Assembly (NCBI GenBank): GCA_009781525.1
Contig: WQXZ01000009.1
Coordinates: forward strand, 1-19,681
DNA length: 19,681 nt
Direction of reading: 5' to 3'
From: Coriobacteriia bacterium
GTDB taxonomy: Bacteria > Actinomycetota > Coriobacteriia > Coriobacteriales > UBA8131
The notes under the pieces were generated by a model. That model searched no databases. It was not told where the DNA came from and worked only from the letters and a program-made list of their open reading frames with translations. This document shows, in pieces, positions 1-8,196 of this stretch. Position 1 is the first letter of the stretch. Every line of letters starts with the position of its first letter. The position numbers and the translations under genes were made by a program.

Positions 1-14
1 GAAGGGGAGTAGCA

Positions 15-890
15 ATGAAAGCAATCATTCCTGCAGCTGGCTTGGGAACACGATTTTTGCCAGCTACCAAGTCAGTTCCGAAAGAGATGCTGCCTGTACT
101 TGATAAACCGACTATCCAGTACATTATCGAGGAAGCCCAGGCGGCTGGTGCTGATGAGATCATCATCGTTAACAGCCTGACAAAGCCAGCAATCGAAGCG
201 CACTTCGATCAAGACGAGGCCTTGGTTGAACTGCTTGAGAGCACCGACAGGTATGAGTATGCAGCCAAGGTCAAGGCAGCATCAGACTTGCCGGTATCCT
301 ATGTCATCCAGGAGCAGCAACTCGGCCTTGGCCATGCTGTGTATTGTGCAGCAGAGAAGATAATTCAGAGCAACGAGCCCTTTTTTGTGTTACTTGGCGA
401 TGTGATAGTGCCGGATAATGCCATGCTTACCCAGATGCTGCAGGTCTCAGAGGCTCACAATGGAGCAAGTGTGATCGCGGTAATACAGGTACCTGATGAA
501 GAGACCGGTCGTTTTGGTATCATCGCAGGTGAAGACCTTTCTGGGTTTGGCGAGCCTAACGTCTGGCACATCACGGGAATGGTCGAGAAGCCGAAAAGTA
601 ACCCACCATCTAATCTGGCAATATTCGGCAGATACCTTCTCTCACCAAACATCATGCAGATACTGGCAAACACAAAACCAGGCGCTGGTGGTGAGATTCA
701 GCTGACTGACGCAATGATCGAACTCCTTCAAAACGAAGAGGTCTATGCCTTGGTTATAAACGCGGAAGATGGTTTTGACGTGGGTACGATTTCCAATTGG
801 ATACTGGCAAATGTAATGATGGCTGCAAGAGATGCCGAATACCTTGGGTTAATCAGGCAATTATCCAGTGTTCTGCGCTCAGATAGTTAG
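15..890 (+). CDS. galU: UTP--glucose-1-phosphate uridylyltransferase
   Basis: This 291-aa protein matches GalU, the cytosolic enzyme that makes UDP-glucose from UTP and glucose-1-phosphate for cell-envelope polysaccharides. The N-terminus carries the nucleotide-binding loop AAGLGTRFLPATK (residues 7-19) followed by PKEMLP (22-27). QEQQLGLGHA (99-108), the GD pair at 128-129, VEKPK (190-194) and GGEIQLTDA match the sugar-nucleotidyltransferase core. Length is usual for bacterial GalU. A Shine-Dalgarno-like AGGGGAG sits at positions 3-9. Small departures from the family are visible: the usual T-G-R-G-K stretch reads NSLTK (53-57), and the usual LPDD-type motif is LLGDVIV. These may be lineage variation. 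A related glucose-1-phosphate nucleotidyltransferase cannot be excluded. Its upstream neighbour lies outside the window, and the 150 nt to tatA suggest a separate transcription unit. Confidence 0.9.
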   Translation: MKAIIPAAGLGTRFLPATKSVPKEMLPVLDKPTIQYIIEEAQAAGADEIIIVNSLTKPAIEAHFDQDEALVELLESTDRYEYAAKVKAASDLPVSYVIQEQQLGLGHAVYCAAEKIIQSNEPFFVLLGDVIVPDNAMLTQMLQVSEAHNGASVIAVIQVPDEETGRFGIIAGEDLSGFGEPNVWHITGMVEKPKSNPPSNLAIFGRYLLSPNIMQILANTKPGAGGEIQLTDAMIELLQNEEVYALVINAEDGFDVGTISNWILANVMMAARDAEYLGLIRQLSSVLRSDS

Positions 891-1040
891 TAATACTACT
901 TCACAGCTTGTTGTCAGGAATACTTTTACTGCGGTTTCGTGGTAACCTATCGCATTGACATTAGCTAAACAGTTTCGAGGGTCTTATAGATGCTCGCCAG
1001 ACAGCTCGGCTGCCGATGGATCTGACTTGGAGGTAACACA

Positions 1041-1361
1041 GTGAAAATTCCAGTAATGGTAGCGATAAAGTTCTTGGGTCTTGGAGTGCCCGAACTAGTA
1101 CTGATTCTTCTTGTCGCACTTGTGATCTTCGGGCCGAAGAATCTACCGAAACTCGGTGAGACTTTAGGTAAGACTGTCAGAGGTGTGCGCGAAGGCATGG
1201 AGGGTAAAGAGCTGGAGGAAGCGGAGGTTGTCGAAACCCGCGAGAGCACCCCTGTTGCCACTAACGCAAGTGAGACAAAGATCGAATACGTCGATGATGA
1301 TGATGATGAGTATGAGGAAGTCGTGATTCGAAGAAAGAAAGCAAAACCTGGCGATAGCTAG
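1041..1361 (+). CDS. tatA: Sec-independent protein translocase subunit TatA/E
   Basis: This 106-aa protein has the TatA/E layout: a short N-terminus, one membrane helix (about residues 12-30, rich in L/V/I with PELVLILLVALVIFG), the hinge FGPKNLPKLGETLGK and an amphipathic helix to about residue 52. A hydrophilic tail follows that becomes strongly acidic (five consecutive Asp at about 89-93) before a basic end (RRKKAKP). TatA oligomerises at the inner membrane and forms the export passage for folded twin-arginine substrates together with TatC. The start is taken as GTG because GGAGG at 1029-1033 lies 7 nt upstream; an in-frame ATG at 1056 has no comparable ribosome site. No tatC or tatB is in the window, so the partner must be elsewhere. 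TatE or a TatB-like role cannot be told apart by sequence alone. Confidence 0.88.
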   Translation: MKIPVMVAIKFLGLGVPELVLILLVALVIFGPKNLPKLGETLGKTVRGVREGMEGKELEEAEVVETRESTPVATNASETKIEYVDDDDDEYEEVVIRRKKAKPGDS

Positions 1362-1376
1362 AGGTTCTTGCTTTTT
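1338..1376 (+). terminator. Possible intrinsic terminator overlapping the end of tatA
   Basis: A 12-bp stem with one bulged C forms between 1338-1349 (AAAGCAAAACCT) and 1362-1374 (AGGTT-C-TTGCTTT), with a 12-nt loop containing the tatA stop codon. The T tract 1372-1376 is mostly paired with upstream A residues. The stem is AT-rich, so termination would be weak. It may be chance or a partial terminator ahead of the greA leader. Confidence 0.3.
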
Positions 1377-1440
1377 GACGACGTGGTTATAAGAAAAAAG
1401 AAAGCCACGTCGTCTTGAATAATCTGCGTCTTTCAAGATG
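1377..1440 (+). promoter_or_regulatory. Alternative hairpins in the greA leader
   Basis: Hairpin A is a perfect 10-bp inverted repeat, GACGACGTGG (1377-1386) with CCACGTCGTC (1405-1414), around an 18-nt purine-rich loop. Hairpin B pairs CGTCTTGAA (1411-1419) with TTCAAGATG (1432-1440), nine pairs including one G-U, with a 12-nt loop. Both use 1411-1414, so they cannot form at once. In addition CCACG (1405-1409) is complementary to CGTGG (1449-1453), which touches the greA ribosome site at 1452-1457. No U tract follows hairpin A on the plus strand, so it is not a classical terminator. The layout is what a conditional leader would look like; the function is inferred. Confidence 0.45.
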
Positions 1441-1463
1441 CCATTCGTCGTGGAGGAGCAATC

Positions 1464-1931
1464 ATGGCAAAAGAAATCATTTTAACTTCAGAGGGAAAAG
1501 AGAAGCTTGAAGCCGAACTGCTTGAGCTTGAGACCGTTAGGCGTATAGAAATCGGAAACCGGATCCGAGTTGCCAGAGAATTCGGCGATATATCGGAGAA
1601 CTCCGAGTACGACGATGCAAAGAACGAGCAAGCTCGTATCGAAGGTCGGATAACCGAAATCAGCCAGATCCTGGCAAATGCTTCTTTGGTAGAACTGCCA
1701 AAGCGCCAGAGCAGAGTAGTCGTGGGCAGTAATGTCACTGTGCAGATGGATGATGGTACAGAACGCCGTTTAACGATAGTTGATGCTGCTGAGGCAGATT
1801 CATCCAGTGGCCGTATTTCGCACGAATCGCCTGTAGGAGCGGCACTGCTTAACCACAAGAAAGGTGACACTGTGCAGTTCGAAGCACCCAATGGTAAGAC
1901 CATGCAGCTAAATATCCTTAAACTGGGCTAA
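1464..1931 (+). CDS. greA: Transcription elongation factor GreA
   Basis: This 155-aa protein is a full-length GreA. GreA inserts its coiled coil into the RNA polymerase secondary channel and stimulates cleavage of backtracked RNA. The N-terminal coiled coil spans roughly residues 8-75, and its tip reads GDISENSEY (41-49), giving the acidic pair D42 and E45 that corresponds to the catalytic tip residues of the family. The C-terminal FKBP-like domain (about 80-155) contains SPVGAALL and KKGDTV, both typical. A strong GGAGGA at 1452-1457 precedes the ATG. It follows tatA by 102 nt of structured leader and precedes lysS by 47 nt, so greA and lysS probably share a transcript. Expression may be modulated by the leader hairpins. 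Confidence 0.95.
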   Translation: MAKEIILTSEGKEKLEAELLELETVRRIEIGNRIRVAREFGDISENSEYDDAKNEQARIEGRITEISQILANASLVELPKRQSRVVVGSNVTVQMDDGTERRLTIVDAAEADSSSGRISHESPVGAALLNHKKGDTVQFEAPNGKTMQLNILKLG

Positions 1932-1978
1932 CCAGAATAATGTACATAGAAGGTCAACGACCATAAGACAGGTAAACA

Positions 1979-3562
1979 ATGACTGACACAATAGGTCCTA
2001 AAAACGAGCTGCCTGACATAGCAGAGCAGGGCTCAGGCGAGCTAAATGATAAGCAACTTCTGACCGAGCGAGATATCAGAGCAGCCAAAAGGCAACGACT
2101 GATCGATTCAGGTGCTGACCCGTACGGCCAGGGCCTGACGATCACTGACTATATCTCTGAGCTTGAGGCAAGATATATAGACTTGGAGAGTAGTGTTAAT
2201 ACAGAAGATATCGTAACCATTGCCGGTCGCATAATGGCAATCCGCGACCAAGGCGGATTGATGTTCATTGTTGTACGCGACTCTACATCAGAGATCCAAC
2301 TATTCATCCAGGCTAATGCTATCGGCGACGAAATCTTTGCCTATGCGAAGGATCTGGATATCGGTGACTGGGTAAGCGCAACCGGTGTAATCGTTCGCAC
2401 CAGGCGAGGGCAGCTCTCTGTTGCTCCAACTGAGGTCACGCTTCAGTCTAAGGCACTACGACCACTACCGGAGAAATACCACGGACTGTCTGACAAAGAA
2501 ACCCGCTACCGCCAACGCTACGTTGACCTGATTGTCAACCCAGAGATACGTACTGCTTTTGAGAAAAGATTCGCCATTATCACAGCATTGCGTGAAGTGG
2601 CACATAAATACGGTTACATCGAGGTCGAAACGCCGATGCTCCATGCGATTCCAGGTGGTGCGACAGCAAGGCCTTTTATCACCCACCACAATGCACTATC
2701 CCGTGATTTCTATCTTCGCGTTGCTCCAGAACTCCACCTCAAACGCCTTCTGGTTGGTGGTTTTGAGCGGGTATTCGAAATCAATCGTTGCTTCCGTAAC
2801 GAAGGTATGGATCAGACCCACAACCCGGAATTTACCACATTTGAAGCCTACCAGGCCTATGGTGACATGAGGAGTATGCAGGCGTTGACCCGCGAGTTGA
2901 TCCAGCATGCATGTATGGTGGCTAACGGCACATTGCAGATCACCTATCAGGGACATGAGATCGACCTATCTGGGGAGTGGGAGTCCCGCACGATGATCGA
3001 CTTGGTCAGCGAAGCTGCTGGTGAAGAAATCTCATTCAACAGAACGCTTACAGAACTGAAAATCTTAGCGAACCATTATCAGATTTCCTTACAAGACTCT
3101 TGGGGGAAAGGTAAAATAATCGTCGAATTGTACGAGAAATTGGTTGAAGGAAATCTTGTGCAGCCGGTTTTTGTCACCGAACACCCTTTGGAGACATCTC
3201 CCTTGGCAAAACAAAAGGCAGATGACTCTAATGTGACCGATCGTTTTGAGCTACTGATCTGTGGCTCTGAGTATGCCAACGCCTTCTCTGAGCTCAATGA
3301 TCCGGTTGAGCAACGCAGGCGATTCGAAGCTCAGGCAACTGCGAAAGCAGCAGGTGACGATGAAGCTATGGGCTTTGATGAAGACTACATCAGGGCACTT
3401 GAGTATGGTATGCCACCGGCAGGAGGCATGGGTCTTGGCATCGACCGTCTAGCAATGCTGCTGACAGACTCAGCATCGATAAGAGATGTGTTGCTGTTTC
3501 CTCACATGCGCGATGAGGTTCAACCGATCGATCGACTGTCAGAAAGCTTTATGGCAGAATAA
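1979..3562 (+). CDS. lysS: Lysyl-tRNA synthetase, class II
   Basis: This 527-aa protein charges tRNA-Lys with lysine. An N-terminal OB-fold anticodon-binding domain lies at about residues 75-165 (VTIAGRIMAIRDQGG and following). The class II catalytic core follows with motif 1 around 212-222 (YIEVETPMLHAIPGGA), motif 2 around 271-285 (FRNEGMDQTHNPEFT) and motif 3 around 480-495 (GMGLGIDRLAMLLTD, then LLFPHMR). Residues 1-35 form a hydrophilic N-terminal extension longer than in many bacterial LysS. The ribosome site is weak (AGG at 1970-1972), so expression may lean on coupling with greA. The stop codon lies 10 nt before clpC, suggesting co-transcription. In Gram-positive genomes lysS also often lies near clpC. 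Confidence 0.95.
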   Translation: MTDTIGPKNELPDIAEQGSGELNDKQLLTERDIRAAKRQRLIDSGADPYGQGLTITDYISELEARYIDLESSVNTEDIVTIAGRIMAIRDQGGLMFIVVRDSTSEIQLFIQANAIGDEIFAYAKDLDIGDWVSATGVIVRTRRGQLSVAPTEVTLQSKALRPLPEKYHGLSDKETRYRQRYVDLIVNPEIRTAFEKRFAIITALREVAHKYGYIEVETPMLHAIPGGATARPFITHHNALSRDFYLRVAPELHLKRLLVGGFERVFEINRCFRNEGMDQTHNPEFTTFEAYQAYGDMRSMQALTRELIQHACMVANGTLQITYQGHEIDLSGEWESRTMIDLVSEAAGEEISFNRTLTELKILANHYQISLQDSWGKGKIIVELYEKLVEGNLVQPVFVTEHPLETSPLAKQKADDSNVTDRFELLICGSEYANAFSELNDPVEQRRRFEAQATAKAAGDDEAMGFDEDYIRALEYGMPPAGGMGLGIDRLAMLLTDSASIRDVLLFPHMRDEVQPIDRLSESFMAE

Positions 3563-3572
3563 AGGAGAAAAC

Positions 3573-6170
3573 ATGTCATTTGAACGTTTTACTGATATGG
3601 CAAGGGCTGTGGTTTTTGCCGCAGAAGTCGAAGCCAGAAACCTAAGCCTCTCCATGGTAGGAACAGAGAGCTTGCTTTTATCCCTATTAAATGAAACCCG
3701 GGGTGTCGCATACCAGGCGTTAAGCACTTTGGGGGTCACATACAAGGAGTTTCTCAGTCAGGTGCGCAACCTGACTGAAGAGCAGGAAGATGTTCCTGAA
3801 GAGAAGCTACCTTTTACCCCGCGGGCAAAGATCGTGCTTGAGCATGCGCTACGCGAGGCGATGAAACTGAGTGCGTCCCACATCGAAACCGAACACCTGC
3901 TGCTGGCTATTGCACGTGAAGGAAACGGTGTGGCGATCCAAGCGCTGAACCAGATGGGTATCGATGCCAGTATGCTGAGAGGCGCGATAAACGAGTTACT
4001 CCATAAGCCACAGGCAACCCATGGGGGACCTTATCCAACTGAAGATTACTATGATTCGGAGAGCTCCGGGATCCTTCAAGACTACGGCACCAATCTTACC
4101 GACCAGGCGAAGCTTGGTAGACTGGATCCAGTGGTTGGCCGTGAGCGTGAGATCGAACGTGTTATGCAGATTCTATCGCGTCGCTCCAAGAATAACCCCC
4201 TGTTGATTGGTGACCCGGGTGTCGGCAAGACCGCTATCGCAGAGGGACTTGCTCAGATGATCGCACAGGAGCAAGTACCGGATATCTTGCGGCACAAGCA
4301 ACTGATTACCCTGGATGTCGCCGCTCTGGTGGCAGGCTCCAAATACCGCGGTGAGTTCGAAGAGCGGATGAAGCGTGTGGTTCGCGAAGTCAAGGATCGC
4401 GACGATGTGATTCTTTTCATCGACGAGATCCATACGATTATCGGCGCTGGTTCAGCTGAGGGATCGATTGATGCAGCAGCGATTCTCAAGCCACCTCTGT
4501 CACGCGGTGAGATACAGATCATCGGAGCTGCAACTACTGAAGAATACCGCAAGCATATCGAAAAGGATGCTGCTCTTGAGCGCCGCTTTCAGACAGTCAC
4601 CATCAACGAACCTGATCACGATGCCGCAGTCAGGATCTTAGAGAGACTACGTGACCGCTACGAAGAGCACCACAACGTCCGGTTCACAGATGAAGCACTT
4701 GAGGCTGCTGTCACCTTGGCTGATCGCTATGTTCAGGACAGATACCTGCCTGATAAGGCAATCGATGTCCTTGATGAGGCTGGTGCCAGAATGCGTATCA
4801 GAAACATGACGATACCGACTGCCCTGCAAGAGATCGACAGCCGCATCCGTCAGGTGCGTCACGAAAAAGACACTGCCATTGCAGAGGAAGACTACGAAAA
4901 AGCAGGATCCCTGCGTGATCAGGAGCACAAACTTGTTGCCGAGCGCTCCACAATGGAAGACGAATGGCGGCAGGATTCGTCAAAGAATATGGCTGTTGTC
5001 GGAGTGTCTGAAATCGCAGACATCATATCGATGTCAACCGGTGTCCCGGTAGCCGACCTGACCGAGGCTGAGACCGAGAAACTGATCCGGATGGAAGAAG
5101 CCATCCATGAGCGTATCATCGGCCAGGACGAAGCAGTCAACGCTGTCTCCAAAGCCATTCGCCGTTCGCGCGCTGGCTTGAAAGACCCGAAGCGTCCAGC
5201 TGGATCATTCATCTTCCTTGGTCCCTCCGGCGTTGGCAAGACCGAGCTTTCCAAGGCTTTAGCAGAGTTTCTGTTCAACACAGAAGAAGCCCTGCTTTCG
5301 TTTGATATGAGTGAATATATGGAGAAACACACGGTTTCTCGCTTGGTCGGATCTCCTCCTGGATATGTTGGTTATGATGAAGGTGGTCAACTGACAAAAG
5401 CAGTCCGCCAGCGCCCATATTCGGTAATCCTCTTTGACGAAATTGAGAAGGCACATCCAGACGTTTTTAATATTCTGCTTCAGATACTTGAAGAGGGTCG
5501 TCTGACCGATGGACAGGGGCGGAAAGTCGATTTTCGTAACACCATCATTATCATGACATCAAATGTTGGCGCACGCGAGATTGCTCAGAGCTCACCGGTT
5601 GGATTCACCGGTGGAGGCTCACGCGGTCTCTCTGATGAAGAGATCAACAGCCGAGTGATGAGCGAGATGAAAAAGCTGTTCAGGCCGGAGTTCCTAAACC
5701 GTATCGATGAGATAATCGTCTTTAAGACTTTGACTGACGAGTGGATTGCTCAGATCGTTGAGCTGTTGGTATCTGATCTACGCGATCGTCTGATCGCTCA
5801 GAACATGAGTGTCGAACTAACAGATGCTGCCAAGCGACATATTGCCGACGAGGGTACTGATGCCGCCTTTGGCGCACGTCCACTGCGTCGTGCGATCCAG
5901 CGCCTGATCGAAGACCCGGTATCTGAGCAGGTATTGGCCGGCAAATTCTTACCTGGAACTATCATCCAGGTCGACTATGATGGAACCGCAATCGTTTTCG
6001 CAGGAGTCGAAGGCGAGATTCCCAAGCCGCGTCAGCGCACCAGCATCAAGCAGGAAGCAGAGATCATCACCAGCTTCTTCGGCGGGCGTAGTGGCGGGGG
6101 AGGTCTGGAGACCGATCCGTCTTATACACCGGATGACAGCTCTCCTGACCGACAGGATGCCTTGCTCTAA
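3573..6170 (+). CDS. clpC: ATP-dependent Clp protease ATPase subunit ClpC
   Basis: This 865-aa AAA+ unfoldase feeds substrates to ClpP. Visible in order are the double Clp-N repeat (about 1-145), AAA+ module 1 with Walker A GDPGVGKT (213-220) and Walker B VILFIDEIH (279-287), a UVR-like coiled middle region (about 435-460, EEDYEKAGSLRDQEHKL), AAA+ module 2 with Walker A GPSGVGKT (550-557) and Walker B VILFDEIEKAH (618-628), the ClpP-docking VGF tripeptide (676-678), and a glycine-rich then acidic tail. An open frame continues upstream to 3486 but overlaps lysS. The start at 3573 is chosen because of AAAGGAG at 3561-3567 and because MSFERFTDMARAVV is the family N-terminus. No ctsR, mcsA or mcsB lies beside it, unlike the Firmicutes operon, so control must differ. 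A terminator follows. Confidence 0.96.
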   Translation: MSFERFTDMARAVVFAAEVEARNLSLSMVGTESLLLSLLNETRGVAYQALSTLGVTYKEFLSQVRNLTEEQEDVPEEKLPFTPRAKIVLEHALREAMKLSASHIETEHLLLAIAREGNGVAIQALNQMGIDASMLRGAINELLHKPQATHGGPYPTEDYYDSESSGILQDYGTNLTDQAKLGRLDPVVGREREIERVMQILSRRSKNNPLLIGDPGVGKTAIAEGLAQMIAQEQVPDILRHKQLITLDVAALVAGSKYRGEFEERMKRVVREVKDRDDVILFIDEIHTIIGAGSAEGSIDAAAILKPPLSRGEIQIIGAATTEEYRKHIEKDAALERRFQTVTINEPDHDAAVRILERLRDRYEEHHNVRFTDEALEAAVTLADRYVQDRYLPDKAIDVLDEAGARMRIRNMTIPTALQEIDSRIRQVRHEKDTAIAEEDYEKAGSLRDQEHKLVAERSTMEDEWRQDSSKNMAVVGVSEIADIISMSTGVPVADLTEAETEKLIRMEEAIHERIIGQDEAVNAVSKAIRRSRAGLKDPKRPAGSFIFLGPSGVGKTELSKALAEFLFNTEEALLSFDMSEYMEKHTVSRLVGSPPGYVGYDEGGQLTKAVRQRPYSVILFDEIEKAHPDVFNILLQILEEGRLTDGQGRKVDFRNTIIIMTSNVGAREIAQSSPVGFTGGGSRGLSDEEINSRVMSEMKKLFRPEFLNRIDEIIVFKTLTDEWIAQIVELLVSDLRDRLIAQNMSVELTDAAKRHIADEGTDAAFGARPLRRAIQRLIEDPVSEQVLAGKFLPGTIIQVDYDGTAIVFAGVEGEIPKPRQRTSIKQEAEIITSFFGGRSGGGGLETDPSYTPDDSSPDRQDALL

Positions 6171-6192
6171 TTAGCAGGCTGTACGAATAATG

Positions 6193-6227
6193 AACCGCCT
6201 GTTTTGATGGAGGAACAGGCGGTTTTT
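6193..6227 (+). terminator. Intrinsic terminator after clpC
   Basis: A perfect 11-bp GC-containing stem, AACCGCCTGTT (6193-6203) with AACAGGCGGTT (6214-6224), has a 10-nt loop and runs into TTTTT (6223-6227). It lies 23 nt after the clpC stop and ends the upstream transcription unit. Confidence 0.9.
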
Positions 6228-6241
6228 CTATGTGCAGAGCA

Positions 6242-6250
6242 TGCTATAAT
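6242..6250 (+). promoter_or_regulatory. Extended -10 promoter for the DUF2510-ispD unit
   Basis: TGCTATAAT is a perfect -10 hexamer (6245-6250) with the TGn extension. No good -35 is seen 16-18 nt upstream, where the clpC terminator T tract lies. An extended -10 does not require one. The transcript would start near 6257, giving a leader of about 80 nt. Confidence 0.65.
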
Positions 6251-6260
6251 TTTTGCTGTT

Positions 6261-6288
6261 CAGGCTTTTAACTTTACAGCCTGGTTTT
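6261..6288 (+). other. Small leader hairpin before the DUF2510 gene
   Basis: CAGGCT (6261-6266) pairs with AGCCTG (6278-6283), six pairs with an 11-nt loop, followed by GTTTT. It lies just inside the predicted transcript. It could be a weak attenuator or merely chance structure. Confidence 0.25.
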
Positions 6289-6337
6289 ACTGACAGACTG
6301 TAGCCTAAGATTATTCACCAGCAGTGAGGAGACAAAA

Positions 6338-6877
6338 ATGACCCAACCAGTTGAAGGATGGTATCCAGACCCGAGTGGTGATGCTTCGAAGATCCGTTAT
6401 TGGGATGGCACCAAATGGACAGAGCATGTACGTGAAAACACCACTGCTTCAGCCTATACCACATCAAGCAGTGCCTATACCAGTGCACCAACCACAACAC
6501 CGAACGTGCCTGGGTATAACGCCTCTGGTGCATACCAGACACCGACCATGGTAAACCCCTATATGCAGACAGGCGCTCCAATAAAAGATAATCATAAGAT
6601 GGCAAAAGCAGGTTTTCTTACTGCAATCATCGGCATGGCTGTGAGCGTAGTCTCACTCTTGGTCGGTGGCATGACCGCGTCGGCATTCTTTAGTATGCTT
6701 TGGTTGTTTAGTTATATAGCTACGATTCCAGCAATTATCATGAGCGCAATCGGCCTTCGTAGCTCAAAACGTGGTTTTGCTATTACCGGATTGGTGCTTG
6801 GCATCCTTGGCATCATAGCATTTATCGTTTTCATGATGATCGGCTTCGCTTACATACAGCAAAACGGGCTATACTGA
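6338..6877 (+). CDS. DUF2510 domain membrane protein
   Basis: This 179-aa protein of unknown function begins with a DUF2510 domain (about residues 5-32), recognised from the W-Y-P-D-P start (GWYPDPSG) and the RYWDGTKWTEHV motif. A Ser/Thr/Tyr/Pro-rich linker covers roughly 33-82. The rest is hydrophobic, with about three membrane segments near 91-108, 113-140 and 150-172. The last two resemble a DUF4190-type pair, with GLRSSKRGFAITGLVLGILG between them. DUF2510 is mostly an actinobacterial domain placed at the cytoplasmic N-terminus of membrane proteins, and its role is unknown. GAGGAG at 6326-6331 lies 6 nt before the ATG. The gene opens the post-terminator transcription unit and lies 27 nt upstream of ispD, so it is probably co-transcribed with the isoprenoid genes. 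Confidence 0.8.
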   Translation: MTQPVEGWYPDPSGDASKIRYWDGTKWTEHVRENTTASAYTTSSSAYTSAPTTTPNVPGYNASGAYQTPTMVNPYMQTGAPIKDNHKMAKAGFLTAIIGMAVSVVSLLVGGMTASAFFSMLWLFSYIATIPAIIMSAIGLRSSKRGFAITGLVLGILGIIAFIVFMMIGFAYIQQNGLY

Positions 6878-6904
6878 TTTTTTAGACCGCTTTGTAGTGA
6901 GTAT

Positions 6905-7687
6905 ATGAGCAGCTCAATGAACAGCACCACGATTGTTGAAGCCTTTTGGCCAGGAGCTTTATCTGCCAACCCCTCTACATCAGTGGTCATTGTTGCCGGT
7001 GGCAGTGGTGACCGCTTTTTAAACCCAAACGGAAAGCAGCTGCATAGAATACTCGGCAAGCCAGTGTTAACCTGGAGCGCCGAGGCATTCGATGCAGTTG
7101 CTGAGGTCGGTCAGATTATCATAGTTGCTCCGGAAGACAGAATCGAAGAGTACGTTTATGAGGCTATAGACGGCTACTCCTTTGTCACACCGATTGTGAT
7201 GGCACCCTCCGGTGCTATCAGGCAGGAGTCATCTTTCTCTGGTCTGTCAGCAGTTGGTGATGAGTTCGAATTCATTGCCATACACGATGGAGCCCGTCCG
7301 CTGGTCACTCCCGATCTGATCGATAAGATGCTGACAGTGATCCGAGGCGACCTGGAGGTTGACGGAGCCGTTGTTGGCTATCCAGCTATCGACACTTTGA
7401 AACTGGTAAACGACCGGGTTATCCTTGGCACACCTGATCGCACACTGCTCTGGGTAGCTCAGACCCCTCAGATATTCCGAGCTCCAGTAATTCGCGAGGC
7501 ACATGTCGCAGCGTTGTCTGAAGGATTCGTTGGCACCGATGACTCTTCTCTAGTTGAGCGGCTTGGCGGAAAAATGGTTCTTGTTCAAGGCCCACGGGAT
7601 AATATCAAGATTACTGTGCCTGAAGATCGATTGTCTATTGAGGCAGCATTACTGGAGCGCGCACATGAACTTGACAGGTTAGCGTGA
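6905..7687 (+). CDS. ispD: 2-C-methyl-D-erythritol 4-phosphate cytidylyltransferase
   Basis: IspD transfers CMP from CTP to MEP, the third step of the MEP isoprenoid pathway. The nucleotide-binding signature is VVIVAGGSGDRF (27-38) with GKQLHRILGKPVL (43-55). SGAIRQESSFSGL (102-114) matches the conserved G-x-x-R-x-x-S-x-x-x-G-L region and IHDGARPLV (126-134) the active-site strand. At 260 aa it is somewhat longer than usual because about 25 residues precede the first strand. The first ATG (6905) has no convincing ribosome site, nor does the in-frame ATG at 6917, so the exact start is uncertain. It ends in a TGATG overlap with ispF, the next-but-one enzyme of the same pathway, implying translational coupling. 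Confidence 0.93.
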   Translation: MSSSMNSTTIVEAFWPGALSANPSTSVVIVAGGSGDRFLNPNGKQLHRILGKPVLTWSAEAFDAVAEVGQIIIVAPEDRIEEYVYEAIDGYSFVTPIVMAPSGAIRQESSFSGLSAVGDEFEFIAIHDGARPLVTPDLIDKMLTVIRGDLEVDGAVVGYPAIDTLKLVNDRVILGTPDRTLLWVAQTPQIFRAPVIREAHVAALSEGFVGTDDSSLVERLGGKMVLVQGPRDNIKITVPEDRLSIEAALLERAHELDRLA

Positions 7688-8196
7688 TGTCTCTGAGAAT
7701 AGGCCTTGGCTATGACGTGCATGCTTTTGCGCTTCCCGAAGCAAACCGACCTCTGATGCTGGGTGGTGTTAAAGTCGAACATGATAAGGGACTTTTGGGT
7801 CACTCTGATGCAGACGTACTTATCCACGCTATTGCGGATGCTATGCTGGGTGCTGCGAGGCTTGGGGATATCGGTCAGCATTTCCCAGATACTGATCCCA
7901 CCTACCTGGGTGCTGACTCGTTAGAGTTACTCGCAAAGGTCAATGGACTGATAGCCGAGGCTGGTTTCAGCATTGTCGATATAGACTGCGTTATACAGGC
8001 AGAAAAGCCCAAGCTCGCTCCCTATCGTGAGCAAATGCGCAAGAAGTTGGCGAACTGCCTGGGAGTTGATATGGCTTCGATCGGTATCAAAGCTACGACT
8101 ACTGAAGGCTTGGGTGCAATAGGCCGAGCTGAAGGAATTGCAGCGACTGCAGTAGCGTTATTGATAGGCAATAAGGAGAGCCATGCGTATCTATGA
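7687..8196 (+). CDS. ispF: 2-C-methyl-D-erythritol 2,4-cyclodiphosphate synthase
   Basis: This 169-aa enzyme cyclises CDP-ME 2-phosphate to MEcPP with release of CMP. The metal-binding triad is visible as D10 and H12 (GYDVHAF) plus H47, with the substrate loop GHSDADVLIHA (38-48), DIGQHFPDTDP (61-71) and the CMP-binding IKATTTEGLG near the C-terminus. Length is typical for IspF. The ATG at 7687 overlaps the ispD stop (TGATG); a GTG directly before it at 7684 would add one residue and is less likely. The last 14 nt overlap cysS. With ispD this gives two MEP-pathway steps as a coupled pair. ispE, which acts between them, is not in the window. Confidence 0.95.
   Translation: MSLRIGLGYDVHAFALPEANRPLMLGGVKVEHDKGLLGHSDADVLIHAIADAMLGAARLGDIGQHFPDTDPTYLGADSLELLAKVNGLIAEAGFSIVDIDCVIQAEKPKLAPYREQMRKKLANCLGVDMASIGIKATTTEGLGAIGRAEGIAATAVALLIGNKESHAYL

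Noticed and set aside
955..990. TTGACA (955-960) and TATAGA (985-990) as a tatA promoter
   Set aside because: The spacer is 24 nt, too long for a normal sigma factor pair, and no closer -10 is present.
3486..3572. Upstream extension of the clpC frame
   Set aside because: It overlaps the end of lysS, and a strong ribosome site plus the family N-terminus place the start at 3573.
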